From assembly GCA_963617485.1 (NCBI GenBank), contig CAVEPA010000002.1, positions 157,550 through 221,549 on the forward strand: a stretch of 64,000 nucleotides of DNA, written 5' to 3'. Each line of letters begins with the position of its first letter. Position 1 is the first letter of the stretch. Source of the stretch: UBA1757 sp963617485. Lineage in GTDB: Bacteria > Bacteroidota > Bacteroidia > Bacteroidales > UBA1402. A program made the position numbers and the translations under genes. The notes below the pieces were generated by a model, which worked only from the letters and a program-made list of their open reading frames with translations, was not told the origin of the DNA and did no database searches. This document shows, piece after piece, positions 16,935 through 26,178 of this stretch.

Positions 16935-18628
16935 ACGACAGTCGTAAAATCCTAATCTATCAAGTCTTGCCGCGCTATTTTGGGAATACCAGGCGCAGCA
17001 ATGTCAAGAATGGAAGTGTTGGAGACAATGGGGTGGGCAAGTTCGCCCATTTTACCAAAAAGGCGCTCGAGGCTATAAAGTCCTTGGGCGTCACCCATAT
17101 TTGGTACACTGGCGTGTTGGAGCATGCTACTTGTAGCGACTACAGCCAGTATGGCATCCTGCCCGATCATCCCGCCGTAGTGAAGGGCAAGGCGGGCTCT
17201 CCATACGCTGTCAAGGATTATTACGATGTCGACCCAGATTTGGCCCGCTCGGTGCCCGACCGGCTCAAAGAATTCCAGCAGCTGATAGCGCGTACGCACC
17301 AGCAAGGACTGAAAGTGGTGATAGATTTCATCCCCAACCATTTGGCTCGCCAATATCATTCCGATGTGGCCCCCGAGGGCGTGGAAGATTTCGGGGCTAA
17401 AGACAAGACCGATTGGTATTTCTCGCCGCAGAACAATTTCTATTATCTGCCCGGGCAGCCCTTCTGCGGGCAGTTCGATTTGAAAGCCGGTGCGGACAAG
17501 CCTTACGAAGAATATCCCGCCAAAGTTACCGGCAACGACTGCTTCAAAGCTTGCCCTACGGTGAACGACTGGTACGAAACCGTCAAGCTGAATTATGGTA
17601 TAGATTATCAGGGCTGTCACAGCGAATACTTCAATCCCTTGCCGGATACTTGGTTGAAAATGAGGGACGTGCTGCTATACTGGTGCGCCAAGGGAGTGGA
17701 TGCTTTCCGTTGCGATATGGCCGAAATGGTGCCGGCTGCGTTTTGGGCTTGGGTAACGCGCGAAGTTAAGTCGCAATATCCCGAGATGCTGTTTATCGGC
17801 GAAGTCTACAATCCCGGCCTGTATCGTCAGTATCTGCAGTCGGGCTTCGATTATTTGTACGATAAAATCGGCCTTTACGATACCCTGAAGGCGGTGGTGC
17901 AGGGCTATGCGCCAGCTTTCTCGCTGACGCGTTGTTGGCAAAGTCTGGGCGATATCCAAGACCGTATGCTGAACTTTCTGGAAAACCATGATGAACAGCG
18001 TCTAGCCTCTCCATTTTTCGCCGGCGATGCCCGCAAGGGACTTCCTGCCCTAGTGGTGTCCGCTACGATGAATGTCAATCCCTTTATGCTGTACTATGGT
18101 CAGGAACTGGGTGAGAAAGGCATGTACGAAGAGGGTTTCAGTGGTTTGGACGGGCGCAGCAGTATTTTCGACTATTGGTGCATCGAGAGTCTGGCCGATT
18201 GGAACAACAACGGCAAGTTCAACGAAGAAAAGTTGAGCCCCGAGCAGGTGGATTTGCGCCGTCAGTACCAGAGGATATTGCAGGTGTGCCAATCGGAAAA
18301 GGCTATTACGCAAGGACTTTTCTACGACCTGATGTATGTGAATGACGACGGTTCGCGCTTCGACAACAACCGCCTTTATGCCTATATGCGCAAGTATCGT
18401 AATGAACTTTTGCTGGTGGTGGCCAACTTCGCCGACAAAGATTTGCATGCGTGCGTGCGCATCCCCCGGCATCTCTTCGACTTTTGGCAGATTAATCCGC
18501 AGAATGCCATCGCTGCCCGAGACTTGCTCAGTGGTGACGCCTTTGTCTGTCAGCTGAATCCGGACAGTTTGATATCGCTGCAAATCCCTGCAAATCAATC
18601 TCGGATATTAAAATTTGAACTTGTCTGA
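16931..18628 (+). CDS. GH13 alpha-amylase family protein
   Basis: This 565-residue protein begins at ATG 16931, overlapping the fabD stop; the frame stays open further upstream inside fabD, but those starts are not used. The (beta/alpha)8 barrel motifs of GH13 are all present: VVIDFIPNHLAR near residue 130, DAFRCDMAEM with nucleophile D262, FIGEVYN with acid/base E291, and FLENHDEQR with transition-state D354. There is no signal peptide, so it is probably cytoplasmic and acts on alpha-1,4-glucans such as glycogen or imported maltodextrins. The C-terminal beta domain (LLVVANFADKDLHACVRIP) is typical. Precise specificity (amylase or glucanotransferase) is not resolved. Confidence 0.92.
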   Translation: MNDSRKILIYQVLPRYFGNTRRSNVKNGSVGDNGVGKFAHFTKKALEAIKSLGVTHIWYTGVLEHATCSDYSQYGILPDHPAVVKGKAGSPYAVKDYYDVDPDLARSVPDRLKEFQQLIARTHQQGLKVVIDFIPNHLARQYHSDVAPEGVEDFGAKDKTDWYFSPQNNFYYLPGQPFCGQFDLKAGADKPYEEYPAKVTGNDCFKACPTVNDWYETVKLNYGIDYQGCHSEYFNPLPDTWLKMRDVLLYWCAKGVDAFRCDMAEMVPAAFWAWVTREVKSQYPEMLFIGEVYNPGLYRQYLQSGFDYLYDKIGLYDTLKAVVQGYAPAFSLTRCWQSLGDIQDRMLNFLENHDEQRLASPFFAGDARKGLPALVVSATMNVNPFMLYYGQELGEKGMYEEGFSGLDGRSSIFDYWCIESLADWNNNGKFNEEKLSPEQVDLRRQYQRILQVCQSEKAITQGLFYDLMYVNDDGSRFDNNRLYAYMRKYRNELLLVVANFADKDLHACVRIPRHLFDFWQINPQNAIAARDLLSGDAFVCQLNPDSLISLQIPANQSRILKFELV

Positions 18629-18669
18629 TTTTTGCTGGGAAAAAGCTTTCGTTTCGATCTTAGAAGCAT

Positions 18670-18677
18670 TACCTTTG
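18670..18677 (+). promoter_or_regulatory. Putative -7 box of the prs promoter
   Basis: TACCTTTG fits TAnnTTTG, with a TTTC at the expected -33 position (18647-18650). The ATG lies 23 bp downstream of the box. Confidence 0.55.
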
Positions 18678-18700
18678 CAATTGTCTTCAACTGAATAATT

Positions 18701-19639
18701 ATGCACTTACAAGGTCCCATTAAAATTTTTGCCGGCACCAACTCACATCCTCTTGCAGAGAAGATTTGTGAAGCTTTGGAATGCCCGCTTGGCAAGATGA
18801 ATATCCAACATTTTGCCGACGGCGAATTTGCAGTATCCTACGAAGAATCCATTCGTGGTGACTATGTTTTTCTAGTTCAGTCTACTTTCCCCAATTCCGA
18901 CAACCTGATGGAGTTGCTCTTGATGATTGATGCCGCCAAGCGCGCTTCGGCCTACAAGATTATTGCCGTAATTCCTTATTTCGGTTGGGCACGTCAAGAC
19001 AGAAAGGACAAGCCTAGAGTTTCCATTGCTGCCAAACTGATTGCCAACCTTTTGTCGGTAGCTGGTATCGACCGGCTTATTACGATGGACCTTCATGCCG
19101 ACCAGATTCAGGGTTTCTTTGATGTTCCCGTAGACCACCTCTATGCTTCGACAATATTCCTTCCCCATATCAAGTCTTTGGGCCTGGAGGATATGTGTAT
19201 CGCTACGCCTGACGTGGGCGGTTCCAAGCGAGCCAGCTCTTATGCCAAATATCTGGAGGTGCCTTTGGTACTTTGCCACAAGACGCGTAACAGACCTAAC
19301 GAAGTGGCCGAGATGAAAATTATCGGTGAAGTCAAGGATAAGAATGTGGTTCTGATTGACGATATGGTGGACACTGCCGGTACGCTTTCCAAAGCTGCCA
19401 ACTTGATGATGGAAAACGGTGCCAAGTCGGTTAGGGCTTTCGCTTCTCACTGCGTGATGTCCGGTTCGGCTACCGAAAGGGTTGAGAATTCCGCCCTTAC
19501 CGAAATCTATTTCACCGATAGTATTCCTTATAATAAGGAAAGCAGCAAGGTGAAGATTCTGAGCATTGCCGAGATGTTTGCCGATACCATCCAAAGAGTA
19601 TACGACAATCGCTCGATTTCATCGCAATATTTGATTTAA
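18701..19639 (+). CDS. prs: Ribose-phosphate pyrophosphokinase (PRPP synthetase)
   Basis: Prs (312 aa) makes PRPP from ribose-5-phosphate and ATP for nucleotide, histidine and tryptophan synthesis. The sequence shows the N-terminal IFAGTNSHPLAEKI, the conserved YFGWARQDRK flexible loop, the DLHADQIQGFFDVPVDHL signature, and the PRPP-binding loop VVLIDDMVDTAGTL near residue 215-228. Length is normal for class I enzymes. It is a single-gene unit: its own promoter at 18670 and a strong bidirectional terminator after it, shared with convergent glyS. Confidence 0.96.
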   Translation: MHLQGPIKIFAGTNSHPLAEKICEALECPLGKMNIQHFADGEFAVSYEESIRGDYVFLVQSTFPNSDNLMELLLMIDAAKRASAYKIIAVIPYFGWARQDRKDKPRVSIAAKLIANLLSVAGIDRLITMDLHADQIQGFFDVPVDHLYASTIFLPHIKSLGLEDMCIATPDVGGSKRASSYAKYLEVPLVLCHKTRNRPNEVAEMKIIGEVKDKNVVLIDDMVDTAGTLSKAANLMMENGAKSVRAFASHCVMSGSATERVENSALTEIYFTDSIPYNKESSKVKILSIAEMFADTIQRVYDNRSISSQYLI

Positions 19640-19693
19640 AAAGGAGCGGCGGGCTGCCGTAAGGCTGCCCGCACCAGCACAATCCATAAACGC

Positions 19694-19734
19694 AAAAGAG
19701 CGGAGGTTCCCGACGGGAACTTCCGCTCTTTTTT
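19694..19734. terminator. Bidirectional terminator between prs and glyS
   Basis: An 18-bp stem (AAAAGAGCGGAGGTTCCC with its complement, one G-T pair) closes a 3-nt GAC loop and runs into T residues on the plus strand. The complementary strand also ends in T residues, so it can serve both convergent genes. A second GC hairpin without a T run (GCGGGC / GCCCGC arms) lies just upstream, at about 19647-19671. Confidence 0.85.
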
Positions 19735-19757
19735 GCTTCACAGTTCAGCAACCTCGC

Positions 19758-21302
19758 TTACAACTGTTGCTTAAGCAGGTCTATCATGCTGACAGCCTTG
19801 CTGATACGTTCCTTCAAAGAGTCGATGGGAATACGTTCCTGTTGCATGGTGTCGCGGTTACGCAAGGTGACGCAGTTGTCGTTGAGCGTGTCGTGGTCGA
19901 TGGTGACACAGAAGGGTGTACCAATGGCATCCTGACGACGGTAGCGCTTGCCGATGGAGTCTTTCTCATCGTATTGGCACTTGAAGTAGAACTTCAGGTC
20001 GTTCATGATTTCCCGAGCCTTCTCAGGCAGACCGTCTTTCTTAACCAAAGGCAGTATGGCCAGCTTGATGGGAGCCAGGCAGGCGGGCAGGTGCAATACA
20101 ACGCGCGTTTCGCCGTTTTCGAGGGCTTCTTCTTCGAAGCAGCCGGCCAGAATGCTCAAGAAGGTGCGGTCGACACCGATAGATGTTTCGATAACATAGG
20201 GAACGTAGCTTTCGTTGCTTTCGGGGTCGAAGTACTTGATGCTCTTGCCGGAATACTTTTCGTGGTTGCTGAGGTCGAAATTGGTACGGGAGTGGATACC
20301 TTCAACTTCCTTGAAACCGAAAGGCATCAAAAATTCGATATCCGTGGCGGCGTTGGCGTAGTGGGCCAGCTTTTCGTGGTCGTGGAAACGGTACTTGTTG
20401 TCGCCCATGCCCAAAGCCTTATGCCATTTCAGACGGGTGGCCTTCCACTTTTCGAACCATTCCAGCTCGGTACCCGGCTTGACAAAGAACTGCATTTCCA
20501 TCTGTTCGAATTCGCGCATACGGAAAATGAACTGACGGGCAACGATTTCGTTACGGAAGGCCTTACCTATCTGTGCAATGCCGAAAGGAATCTTCATGCG
20601 GCCGGTCTTCTGCACGTTCAAATAGTTGACAAAAATGCCTTGGGCGGTTTCGGGACGCAGGTAGATTTTCATCGAACCGTCGGCGGTGGAGCCCATTTCG
20701 GTCGAGAACATCAGGTTGAACTGACGAACATCGGTCCAGTTGCGGGTGCCGCTGATGGGGCAGACGATGCCTTCGTCCAGGATAATCTGCTTGAGCTCGG
20801 CCAGATCCATGGCGTTCATAGCATCGCTGTAGCGTTGGTGCAGAGCGTCCCATTTTGCTTGGTTTTCAAGCACGCGGGCATTGGTGGAACGGAATTGGGC
20901 TTCGTCGAAAGCATCTCCAAAACGTTTGGCGGCTTTCTCCACTTCCTTGTTTATCTTGTCTTCGTACTTGGCCAACTGATCTTCAATCAGCACATCGGCG
21001 CGGTAACGCTTCTTGCTGTCGCGGTTGTCGATAAGGGGGTCGTTGAAGGCATCAACGTGACCGGAAGCCTTCCAGATAGTCGGGTGCATGAAAATGGCCG
21101 AATCGATGCCGACGATATTCTCGTGCATCAGGGTCATGGAATCCCACCAGTATTTCTTGATGTTGTTCTTGAGCTCGACGCCCATTTGGCCGTAATCGTA
21201 AACGGCTGCCAGACCATCGTAAATTTCGCTCGAAGGGAATACGAAACCGTACTCTTTGCAATGAGACACCAGTTTCTTGAAAACGTCTTCTTGTTGTGCC
21301 AT
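19758..21302 (-). CDS. glyS: Glycyl-tRNA synthetase (alpha2 type)
   Basis: This class II synthetase charges tRNA-Gly. I chose ATG 21302 (514 aa, starting MAQQEDVFKKLVSHC); an in-frame extension to 21410 crosses the promoter. Visible motifs are the N-terminal PSSEIYDGLAAVYDYGQMG, the motif-2 region AFRNEIVARQFIFRMREFEQMEMQ written here only by its ends (AFRNEI ... MEMQ), and the motif-3 region SIGVDRTFLSIL. The C-terminal anticodon domain ends in SMIDLLKQQL. It is the single-chain form also used by archaea and eukaryotes, as expected in Bacteroidetes. It is divergent from parC, with about 111 bp between the starts. Confidence 0.95.
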   Translation of the reverse strand: MAQQEDVFKKLVSHCKEYGFVFPSSEIYDGLAAVYDYGQMGVELKNNIKKYWWDSMTLMHENIVGIDSAIFMHPTIWKASGHVDAFNDPLIDNRDSKKRYRADVLIEDQLAKYEDKINKEVEKAAKRFGDAFDEAQFRSTNARVLENQAKWDALHQRYSDAMNAMDLAELKQIILDEGIVCPISGTRNWTDVRQFNLMFSTEMGSTADGSMKIYLRPETAQGIFVNYLNVQKTGRMKIPFGIAQIGKAFRNEIVARQFIFRMREFEQMEMQFFVKPGTELEWFEKWKATRLKWHKALGMGDNKYRFHDHEKLAHYANAATDIEFLMPFGFKEVEGIHSRTNFDLSNHEKYSGKSIKYFDPESNESYVPYVIETSIGVDRTFLSILAGCFEEEALENGETRVVLHLPACLAPIKLAILPLVKKDGLPEKAREIMNDLKFYFKCQYDEKDSIGKRYRRQDAIGTPFCVTIDHDTLNDNCVTLRNRDTMQQERIPIDSLKERISKAVSMIDLLKQQL

Positions 21303-21346
21303 AGTATGTAATGTTACTGAGTTATTGTGCTGAAAATTTCGAAGCA

Positions 21347-21354
21347 CAAAAATA
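21347..21354 (-). promoter_or_regulatory. Putative -7 box of the glyS promoter
   Basis: Read on the minus strand the site is TATTTTTG, matching TAnnTTTG, about 45 bp before the glyS ATG. No clear -33 element is seen at the expected distance. Confidence 0.45.
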
Positions 21355-21413
21355 GTACAATTATTTCTTTTTAGTACCTTTACGCCTTTAAATAAAGCAA
21401 TATAGCCCAATTT

Positions 21414-24077
21414 ATGGACGAAGATATCTATAAAGACTCTCCCGAAGAGGAAGCCGTTTCATCCGGCAATTTCGGCTCGCTCGATTTGGCGGCCGATGCC
21501 AACAACCATCATTTGACGGGCATGTACCGCAACTGGTTCATCGACTATGCCTCGTCGGTGATACTTGACCGTTCCGTGCCGCACATTGCCGATGGTCTCA
21601 AACCCGTGCAGCGCCGTATCCTCTATTCTATGAAGCGCCTCGATGACGGACGCTACAACAAGGTGGCCAATATTGTCGGACATACCATGCAGTTCCATCC
21701 GCACGGCGATGCCTCCATTGGCGATGCCTTGGTGCAACTCGGACAGAAAGAACTGCTCATCGATTGTCAGGGAAACTGGGGCAACATCCTTACGGGCGAC
21801 AGTGCGGCGGCACCCCGATACATCGAAGCCCGGTTGTCGAAGTTCGCGCTAGAAACGCTCTTCAACAACAAGATTACACAATGGCAAGCTTCTTACGATG
21901 GCCGCAACCAGGAACCCGTGGCCTTGCCCGTCAAGTTCCCGCTTCTGTTGGCGCAGGGCGTTAAAGGTATCGCAGTGACGCTTTCATCGGAGATTTTGCC
22001 ACATAATTTCAACGAAATCCTTGATGCCGCCATCGCCTATCTCAAGGGCGAAGACTTCGTGCTGTACCCCGATTTTCAAACCGGTGGCATGGTGGACATA
22101 AGCCGTTACAACGATGGACGTCGTGGCGGTGTGGTAAAGATTAGGGCCAAGATTGTCAAATCGGCCGATAACAAGGCTCTCTCCATCACGGAGATTCCTT
22201 ATGGCAAAACTACCGGCAGCATCATCGATTCCATTCTGAAGGCCAACGAGAAGAACAAGATAAAGATTAAGAAGATAGACGACAATACGGCCGCCAATGC
22301 CGAAATCCTCGTTCAACTGGCTCCCGGTGTATCGTCCGACAAGACCATCGATGCGCTTTATGCTTTTACCGAGTGTGAGGTGAGCATCTCGCCCAACTGC
22401 TGCGTCATTCGTGACAACAAGCCTTGCTTTTTAGGCGTGAGCGATGTGCTGCGTTATTCGGTCGACAACACCATGTCGCTCTTCCAGCGCGAACTTTCCA
22501 TCCAGAAAGCGGAGCTGCTCGAAAGCCTGATGTTCGCCTCGCTCGAAAAATGGTTCATCGAAGAACGCGTGTACAAGGACAAAGCCTTCGAAGACAGCGC
22601 CAGCATGGACGATGCCGTGGCCTATGTCTTTAAGCGTCTGGAGCCCTTTAAGGACAAGCTGGTGCGTGAAGTTACCCGCGATGACGTTCTCAAACTGATG
22701 GAAATCAAAATGGCCCGCATCCTCAAGTTCAACAAGGACAAGGCCTCGGAGAACATTTTGGCTATCCAGGCGCAAATCAAGGAAATAGACCATCACTTGA
22801 GCCATTTGGTGGAGTATACGATTGCTTGGTACGAACATCTCAAGGAAAGGTACGGCTCTCAGTATCCGCGCCGCACCGAAGTGCGCGTGTTCGACACCAT
22901 CGAAGCCGCAAAAGTGGCCGAAGCCACCGAAAAATTGTACATCAATCGTGAAGAGGGCTTTATCGGCACTTCGCTCAAAAAAGACGAATTTGTCTGCGCC
23001 TGCTCCAACTTGGACGATGTCATCATCTTCTACAAGACGGGTAAATACAAGGTGGTACACGTAAGCGAAAAAATGCATGTGGGCAAGGATGTCCTCTATA
23101 TCAATGTGTTCAAGAAGAACGACAAGCGCACCATTTATCATGCCGTGTACCGTGACGGCAAGAATGGTTATGCCTATATCAAGCGTTTTGCCGTAACGGG
23201 CGTTACCCGAGACAAAGAATACGACTTGACGCAGGGCAAACCCGGTTCCAAGCTGCTCTATTTTACGGCTAATGCCAATGCCGAGTCGGAAGTGATACGA
23301 GTGCTGCTCAAACCTTCGCCCCGCCTCAAGAAGATACAGTTCGACAAAGATTTCGGCGAATTGGCCATCAAGGGCCGTCAATCTATGGGCAACTTGCTCA
23401 CCAAGAACGAGATACACCGCATCAGCTTCCGTCACAAAGGCACGTCTACGCTCGGTGGCCGCGAAGTCTGGTTCGACAAGGATGTGCTGCGTCTCAACTA
23501 CGACCATCGTGGCGAATTCATCGGTGAATACCGTGGTGACGACCGCATTTTGGTCATTACTGTCAAGGGTGAGTTCTATACCACCAGCATCGATTTGAGC
23601 AACCATTTTGATGATGATATCCTGGTAATGGAAAAGTTCAATCCGCACAAGGTATGGACGGCGGTGCTTTTCGATGCCGACCAACAAAATTATCTGTATA
23701 TCAAACGCTTTTCCCTTGAAGCGCTCAATAAGAAGATGTCCTTTATCGACAATCCGGATTCGCGTCTGGTGCTGCTTAGTGGCGAGGTCTATCCTCGTTT
23801 TGAAGTGATTTTCGGTGGCAGTGACGAATACCGCGAGGCCTTGGAAGTGGATGCCGAGTCCTTTATTGCCGTCAAGGGCTACAAGGCGCGTGGCAAGCGC
23901 GTTACCACTTGGAACGTGGCTGAGGTGAAGGAACTGGAGCCTCTCCGCTTCCCAGAGAATGCCGAAGACGATGCCGAAATTGCCGATGAAAACGAGGAAA
24001 ATGTCGATATTGAAGCAGAAAAGTCTGATGCGGAAATAATAGACGAGATTACCGGACAAGGCAGTTTGTTCAGTTAA
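21414..24077 (+). CDS. parC: DNA topoisomerase IV subunit A
   Basis: This 887-residue type IIA topoisomerase subunit cuts and rejoins DNA to decatenate chromosomes. The N-terminal winged-helix and tower region holds SVPHIADGLKPVQRRILYSM, the quinolone-region HPHGDASIGDALV, and the catalytic tyrosine Y136 in APRYIEARLSK. The C-terminal half is a beta-propeller-like region with repeated basic segments, ending in a highly acidic tail of about 40 residues (many Glu and Asp). I call it ParC rather than GyrA because the sequence and C-terminal domain resemble the Bacteroidetes ParC group; gyrA would usually show a GyrA box (Q-R-R-G-G-K-G), not visible here. No parE is nearby. Confidence 0.88.
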   Translation: MDEDIYKDSPEEEAVSSGNFGSLDLAADANNHHLTGMYRNWFIDYASSVILDRSVPHIADGLKPVQRRILYSMKRLDDGRYNKVANIVGHTMQFHPHGDASIGDALVQLGQKELLIDCQGNWGNILTGDSAAAPRYIEARLSKFALETLFNNKITQWQASYDGRNQEPVALPVKFPLLLAQGVKGIAVTLSSEILPHNFNEILDAAIAYLKGEDFVLYPDFQTGGMVDISRYNDGRRGGVVKIRAKIVKSADNKALSITEIPYGKTTGSIIDSILKANEKNKIKIKKIDDNTAANAEILVQLAPGVSSDKTIDALYAFTECEVSISPNCCVIRDNKPCFLGVSDVLRYSVDNTMSLFQRELSIQKAELLESLMFASLEKWFIEERVYKDKAFEDSASMDDAVAYVFKRLEPFKDKLVREVTRDDVLKLMEIKMARILKFNKDKASENILAIQAQIKEIDHHLSHLVEYTIAWYEHLKERYGSQYPRRTEVRVFDTIEAAKVAEATEKLYINREEGFIGTSLKKDEFVCACSNLDDVIIFYKTGKYKVVHVSEKMHVGKDVLYINVFKKNDKRTIYHAVYRDGKNGYAYIKRFAVTGVTRDKEYDLTQGKPGSKLLYFTANANAESEVIRVLLKPSPRLKKIQFDKDFGELAIKGRQSMGNLLTKNEIHRISFRHKGTSTLGGREVWFDKDVLRLNYDHRGEFIGEYRGDDRILVITVKGEFYTTSIDLSNHFDDDILVMEKFNPHKVWTAVLFDADQQNYLYIKRFSLEALNKKMSFIDNPDSRLVLLSGEVYPRFEVIFGGSDEYREALEVDAESFIAVKGYKARGKRVTTWNVAEVKELEPLRFPENAEDDAEIADENEENVDIEAEKSDAEIIDEITGQGSLFS

Positions 24078-24092
24078 GTAATCTGTTGGGGC

Positions 24093-24123
24093 TTGCGTAT
24101 TAAAGACTTTGTCTGTATCTTCG
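24093..24123 (+). promoter_or_regulatory. Promoter of tRNA-Leu
   Basis: TTG at 24093-24095, a 20-bp spacer and TATCTTCG at 24116-24123 give a near-consensus Bacteroidetes promoter. Transcription would start a few bases before the tRNA at 24135. Confidence 0.55.
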
Positions 24124-24134
24124 CGCTGTCTTAT

Positions 24135-24215
24135 GCGGATGTGGTGGAATGGTAGACACGTCAGACTTAGGATCTGATGCCGAGAGGTATGGGGGTTCGA
24201 GTCCCTTCATCCGTA
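24135..24215 (+). tRNA. tRNA-Leu (anticodon UAG)
   Basis: The 81-nt sequence has a class II cloverleaf with a long variable arm. The acceptor stem is GCGGATG / CATCCGT with discriminator A, the anticodon stem is TCAGA/TCTGA with loop CTTAGGA (anticodon TAG, reading CUA-type codons), the variable arm is TGCCGAGAGGTAT, and the T arm carries TTCGAGT. CCA is not encoded. Confidence 0.96.
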
Positions 24216-24220
24216 CTTTG

Positions 24221-24253
24221 GGAGCAAGAATAGAGTTCTTGCTCCTTTTTTTT
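24221..24253 (+). terminator. Rho-independent terminator of tRNA-Leu
   Basis: A perfect 10-bp stem (GGAGCAAGAA / TTCTTGCTCC) with a 5-nt loop is followed by eight T residues. The rest of this gap up to 24350 shows no other feature. Confidence 0.92.
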
Positions 24254-24350
24254 ATTCTTCGATGAAATCGGGATTTTTCCAGTAATTGCCCCCGAAATGT
24301 TGTTTTTGGCCACTTTATAGCCCATTTGCTCACAAAGGCCCGGACCCTTG

Positions 24351-24381
24351 TTGCCCGTCTTTTATAAGAGGCGTAACTTTG
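24351..24381 (+). promoter_or_regulatory. Promoter of the acyl-CoA ligase gene
   Basis: TTG at 24351-24353, a 20-bp spacer and TAACTTTG at 24374-24381 fit the Bacteroidetes consensus. The ATG at 24417 lies 36 bp after the -7 box, which argues against the upstream in-frame start at 24348. Confidence 0.65.
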
Positions 24382-24416
24382 CGGCGCTTTTCACGCAATT
24401 GTCTAAATATTTCTAT

Positions 24417-26057
24417 ATGAGCAAACATTTTCTAGCTTACCTGGAGGAATCAATCAAACAGTATTGGGACCGCCCCGTTATGAGTGATATCGATGGTGAT
24501 ACCCATCTTACTTATGCCACTTTCTCGCGAGAGATTTATCGGCTGCATGTACTTTTCGAGTCGATGGGTATTCAAAAAGGCGACAAAATAGCCCTTTGTT
24601 CCGGCAACTGCGCCAATTGGGCCTTGAGCTTTATGGCTGTTGCCGCTTGTCGTGGTGTGGTCGTTTCTATTTTGGCCGATTTCAAACCCGAAAGTATCCA
24701 TGGTTTGGTAAACCACTCTGAAGCCAAAGTTTTTATTGTCAATCCGCATATCTTCAGTAACCTTAACGTTGATGAGATGCCTGGTCTTCGGGCAGTTCTC
24801 TCCATGAAAGATTTTAGCTTGCTCAGCTCGAAAGACGAAAACATTGTCAAGGCTCATGCCAATTGGGATGCCGCTTTCGTTGCCAAGTATCCCAACGGTA
24901 TCAGCAAGGAAGATGTCGATTTCCCCAAGGATAACCTTGACGACTTGTGCCTTATTAACTACACCTCCGGCACCACCAGTGACCCCAAGGGCGTTATGGT
25001 AAGTTACGGCAACCTCAGCTCCAACACCCAGTACGCGCTGGAAACCGTTAAGGTGCTGCCCGGCGATACTTTGGTGTCTATGCTGCCTTTGGCCCACATG
25101 TTCGGTCTGGAATTCGAGTTTATCTATCCTGTTTCGGGCGGTTGCCATGTGCATTTCCTGAACAAGACTCCAGCCGCTCCGGTGCTGATGAAAGCCTTCG
25201 CCGACGTGAAACCTTATATGTTCCTGACGGTGCCTTTGGTTATTGAGAAGATCTTCAAGAAAGCCATCTTCCCCAAGATCAACAAGCCCATCATGAAGAT
25301 TCTTTGGCACATCCCCGGTATCGGAGGCATGATTAAGAAGACCGTTAAGGAAAAGTTGCTTACCACTTTCGGCGGCAACCTGCGTTACCTTATTGTTGGT
25401 GGTGCAGCCCTCTCGAGCGATGTGGAAAACTGCTTGAGAGACATCAAGTTCCCTTATTGCGTGGGTTATGGTATGACCGAGTGCGCCCCGCTTATCGCCT
25501 ACAAAGACTGGCGAGAGTTCAAGAAGGGCTCTTGCGGTGCTATTGTCGATAGAATGGAAATCAAGATCGACTCGAAGAATCCTTACAAGGAAGTGGGCGA
25601 AATTATGGTTCGCGGTGCCAACGTTATGCAGGGTTATTACAAGAATCCCTCTGCCACCAATGCTGTGCTGACTCCCGACCATTGGTTGCGTACCGGCGAC
25701 CTCGGTATCATCGACAAGCAGAACAACGTCTTCATCAAGGGACGTAGCAAGAACATGATTCTTGGTCCTTCGGGCCAGAATATCTATCCCGAGGAATTGG
25801 AAGATAAGATTAACGGTATGCCTTTCGTGGTAGAGTCTATCGTCCTGCAACGCGATGGTGCCTTGACGGCTCTCGTTTATCCCGACTACGATGCAGCCAA
25901 GACCGCTGGTGTCAACATTGAAGAAACCATGGAGCAGAACCGCTTGGCTGTCAATAAGATGGTGCCTAACTTCTGTCAGATAAAGGCGGTTGAACTGGTC
26001 AAGAGTGAATTCGAAAAGACTCCGAAACGCAGTATCAAACGCTTCCTTTACAAGTAA
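24417..26057 (+). CDS. AMP-binding long-chain fatty-acid-CoA ligase family protein
   Basis: This 546-residue adenylate-forming enzyme starts at ATG 24417. The family activates a carboxylic acid, usually a fatty acid, with ATP and then transfers it to CoA or ACP. Motifs seen are the P-loop YTSGTTSDPKGVM near residue 182, GYGMTECAPL in the middle, and the TGDLG / KGRSKNMI hinge with an A10-type Lys near the end (FEKTPKRSIKRF). Length and motif order match bacterial FadD-like or acyl-ACP synthetase-like proteins; acyl-chain preference cannot be read. It stands alone, with its own promoter and a downstream terminator. Confidence 0.9.
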   Translation: MSKHFLAYLEESIKQYWDRPVMSDIDGDTHLTYATFSREIYRLHVLFESMGIQKGDKIALCSGNCANWALSFMAVAACRGVVVSILADFKPESIHGLVNHSEAKVFIVNPHIFSNLNVDEMPGLRAVLSMKDFSLLSSKDENIVKAHANWDAAFVAKYPNGISKEDVDFPKDNLDDLCLINYTSGTTSDPKGVMVSYGNLSSNTQYALETVKVLPGDTLVSMLPLAHMFGLEFEFIYPVSGGCHVHFLNKTPAAPVLMKAFADVKPYMFLTVPLVIEKIFKKAIFPKINKPIMKILWHIPGIGGMIKKTVKEKLLTTFGGNLRYLIVGGAALSSDVENCLRDIKFPYCVGYGMTECAPLIAYKDWREFKKGSCGAIVDRMEIKIDSKNPYKEVGEIMVRGANVMQGYYKNPSATNAVLTPDHWLRTGDLGIIDKQNNVFIKGRSKNMILGPSGQNIYPEELEDKINGMPFVVESIVLQRDGALTALVYPDYDAAKTAGVNIEETMEQNRLAVNKMVPNFCQIKAVELVKSEFEKTPKRSIKRFLYK

Positions 26058-26077
26058 GAGAGTTGAACCTCATATCG

Positions 26078-26110
26078 AAAGGGCAGGTCTGTACGGGTCT
26101 GCCCTTTTTT
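26078..26110 (+). terminator. Rho-independent terminator of the acyl-CoA ligase gene
   Basis: A 9-bp stem (AAAGGGCAG / CTGCCCTTT) with a 12-nt loop is followed by further T residues, starting about 20 bp after the stop codon. Confidence 0.8.
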
Positions 26111-26178
26111 GTGCTTGTTTTTTACAACTGAAATCGGGATATTTGCCTAAGCAATCTGTAAAAAAATAAACGATACTT

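Noticed and set aside
17448..17477. CTGCCCGGGCAG palindrome in the GH13 gene as a regulatory site
   Set aside because: It lies deep in coding sequence for PGQPFCGQ and has no partner site or promoter.
19767..21311. 514-codon open frame opposite glyS
   Set aside because: Antisense shadow; the glycyl-tRNA synthetase on the minus strand is complete.
21303..21410. Longer N-terminus for glyS
   Set aside because: The extension crosses the glyS -7 box and nearly reaches parC; MAQQEDVFKK is the usual start.
22431..24059. 542-codon open frame opposite parC
   Set aside because: Antisense shadow of a clear topoisomerase gene; no start context and no recognisable domain.
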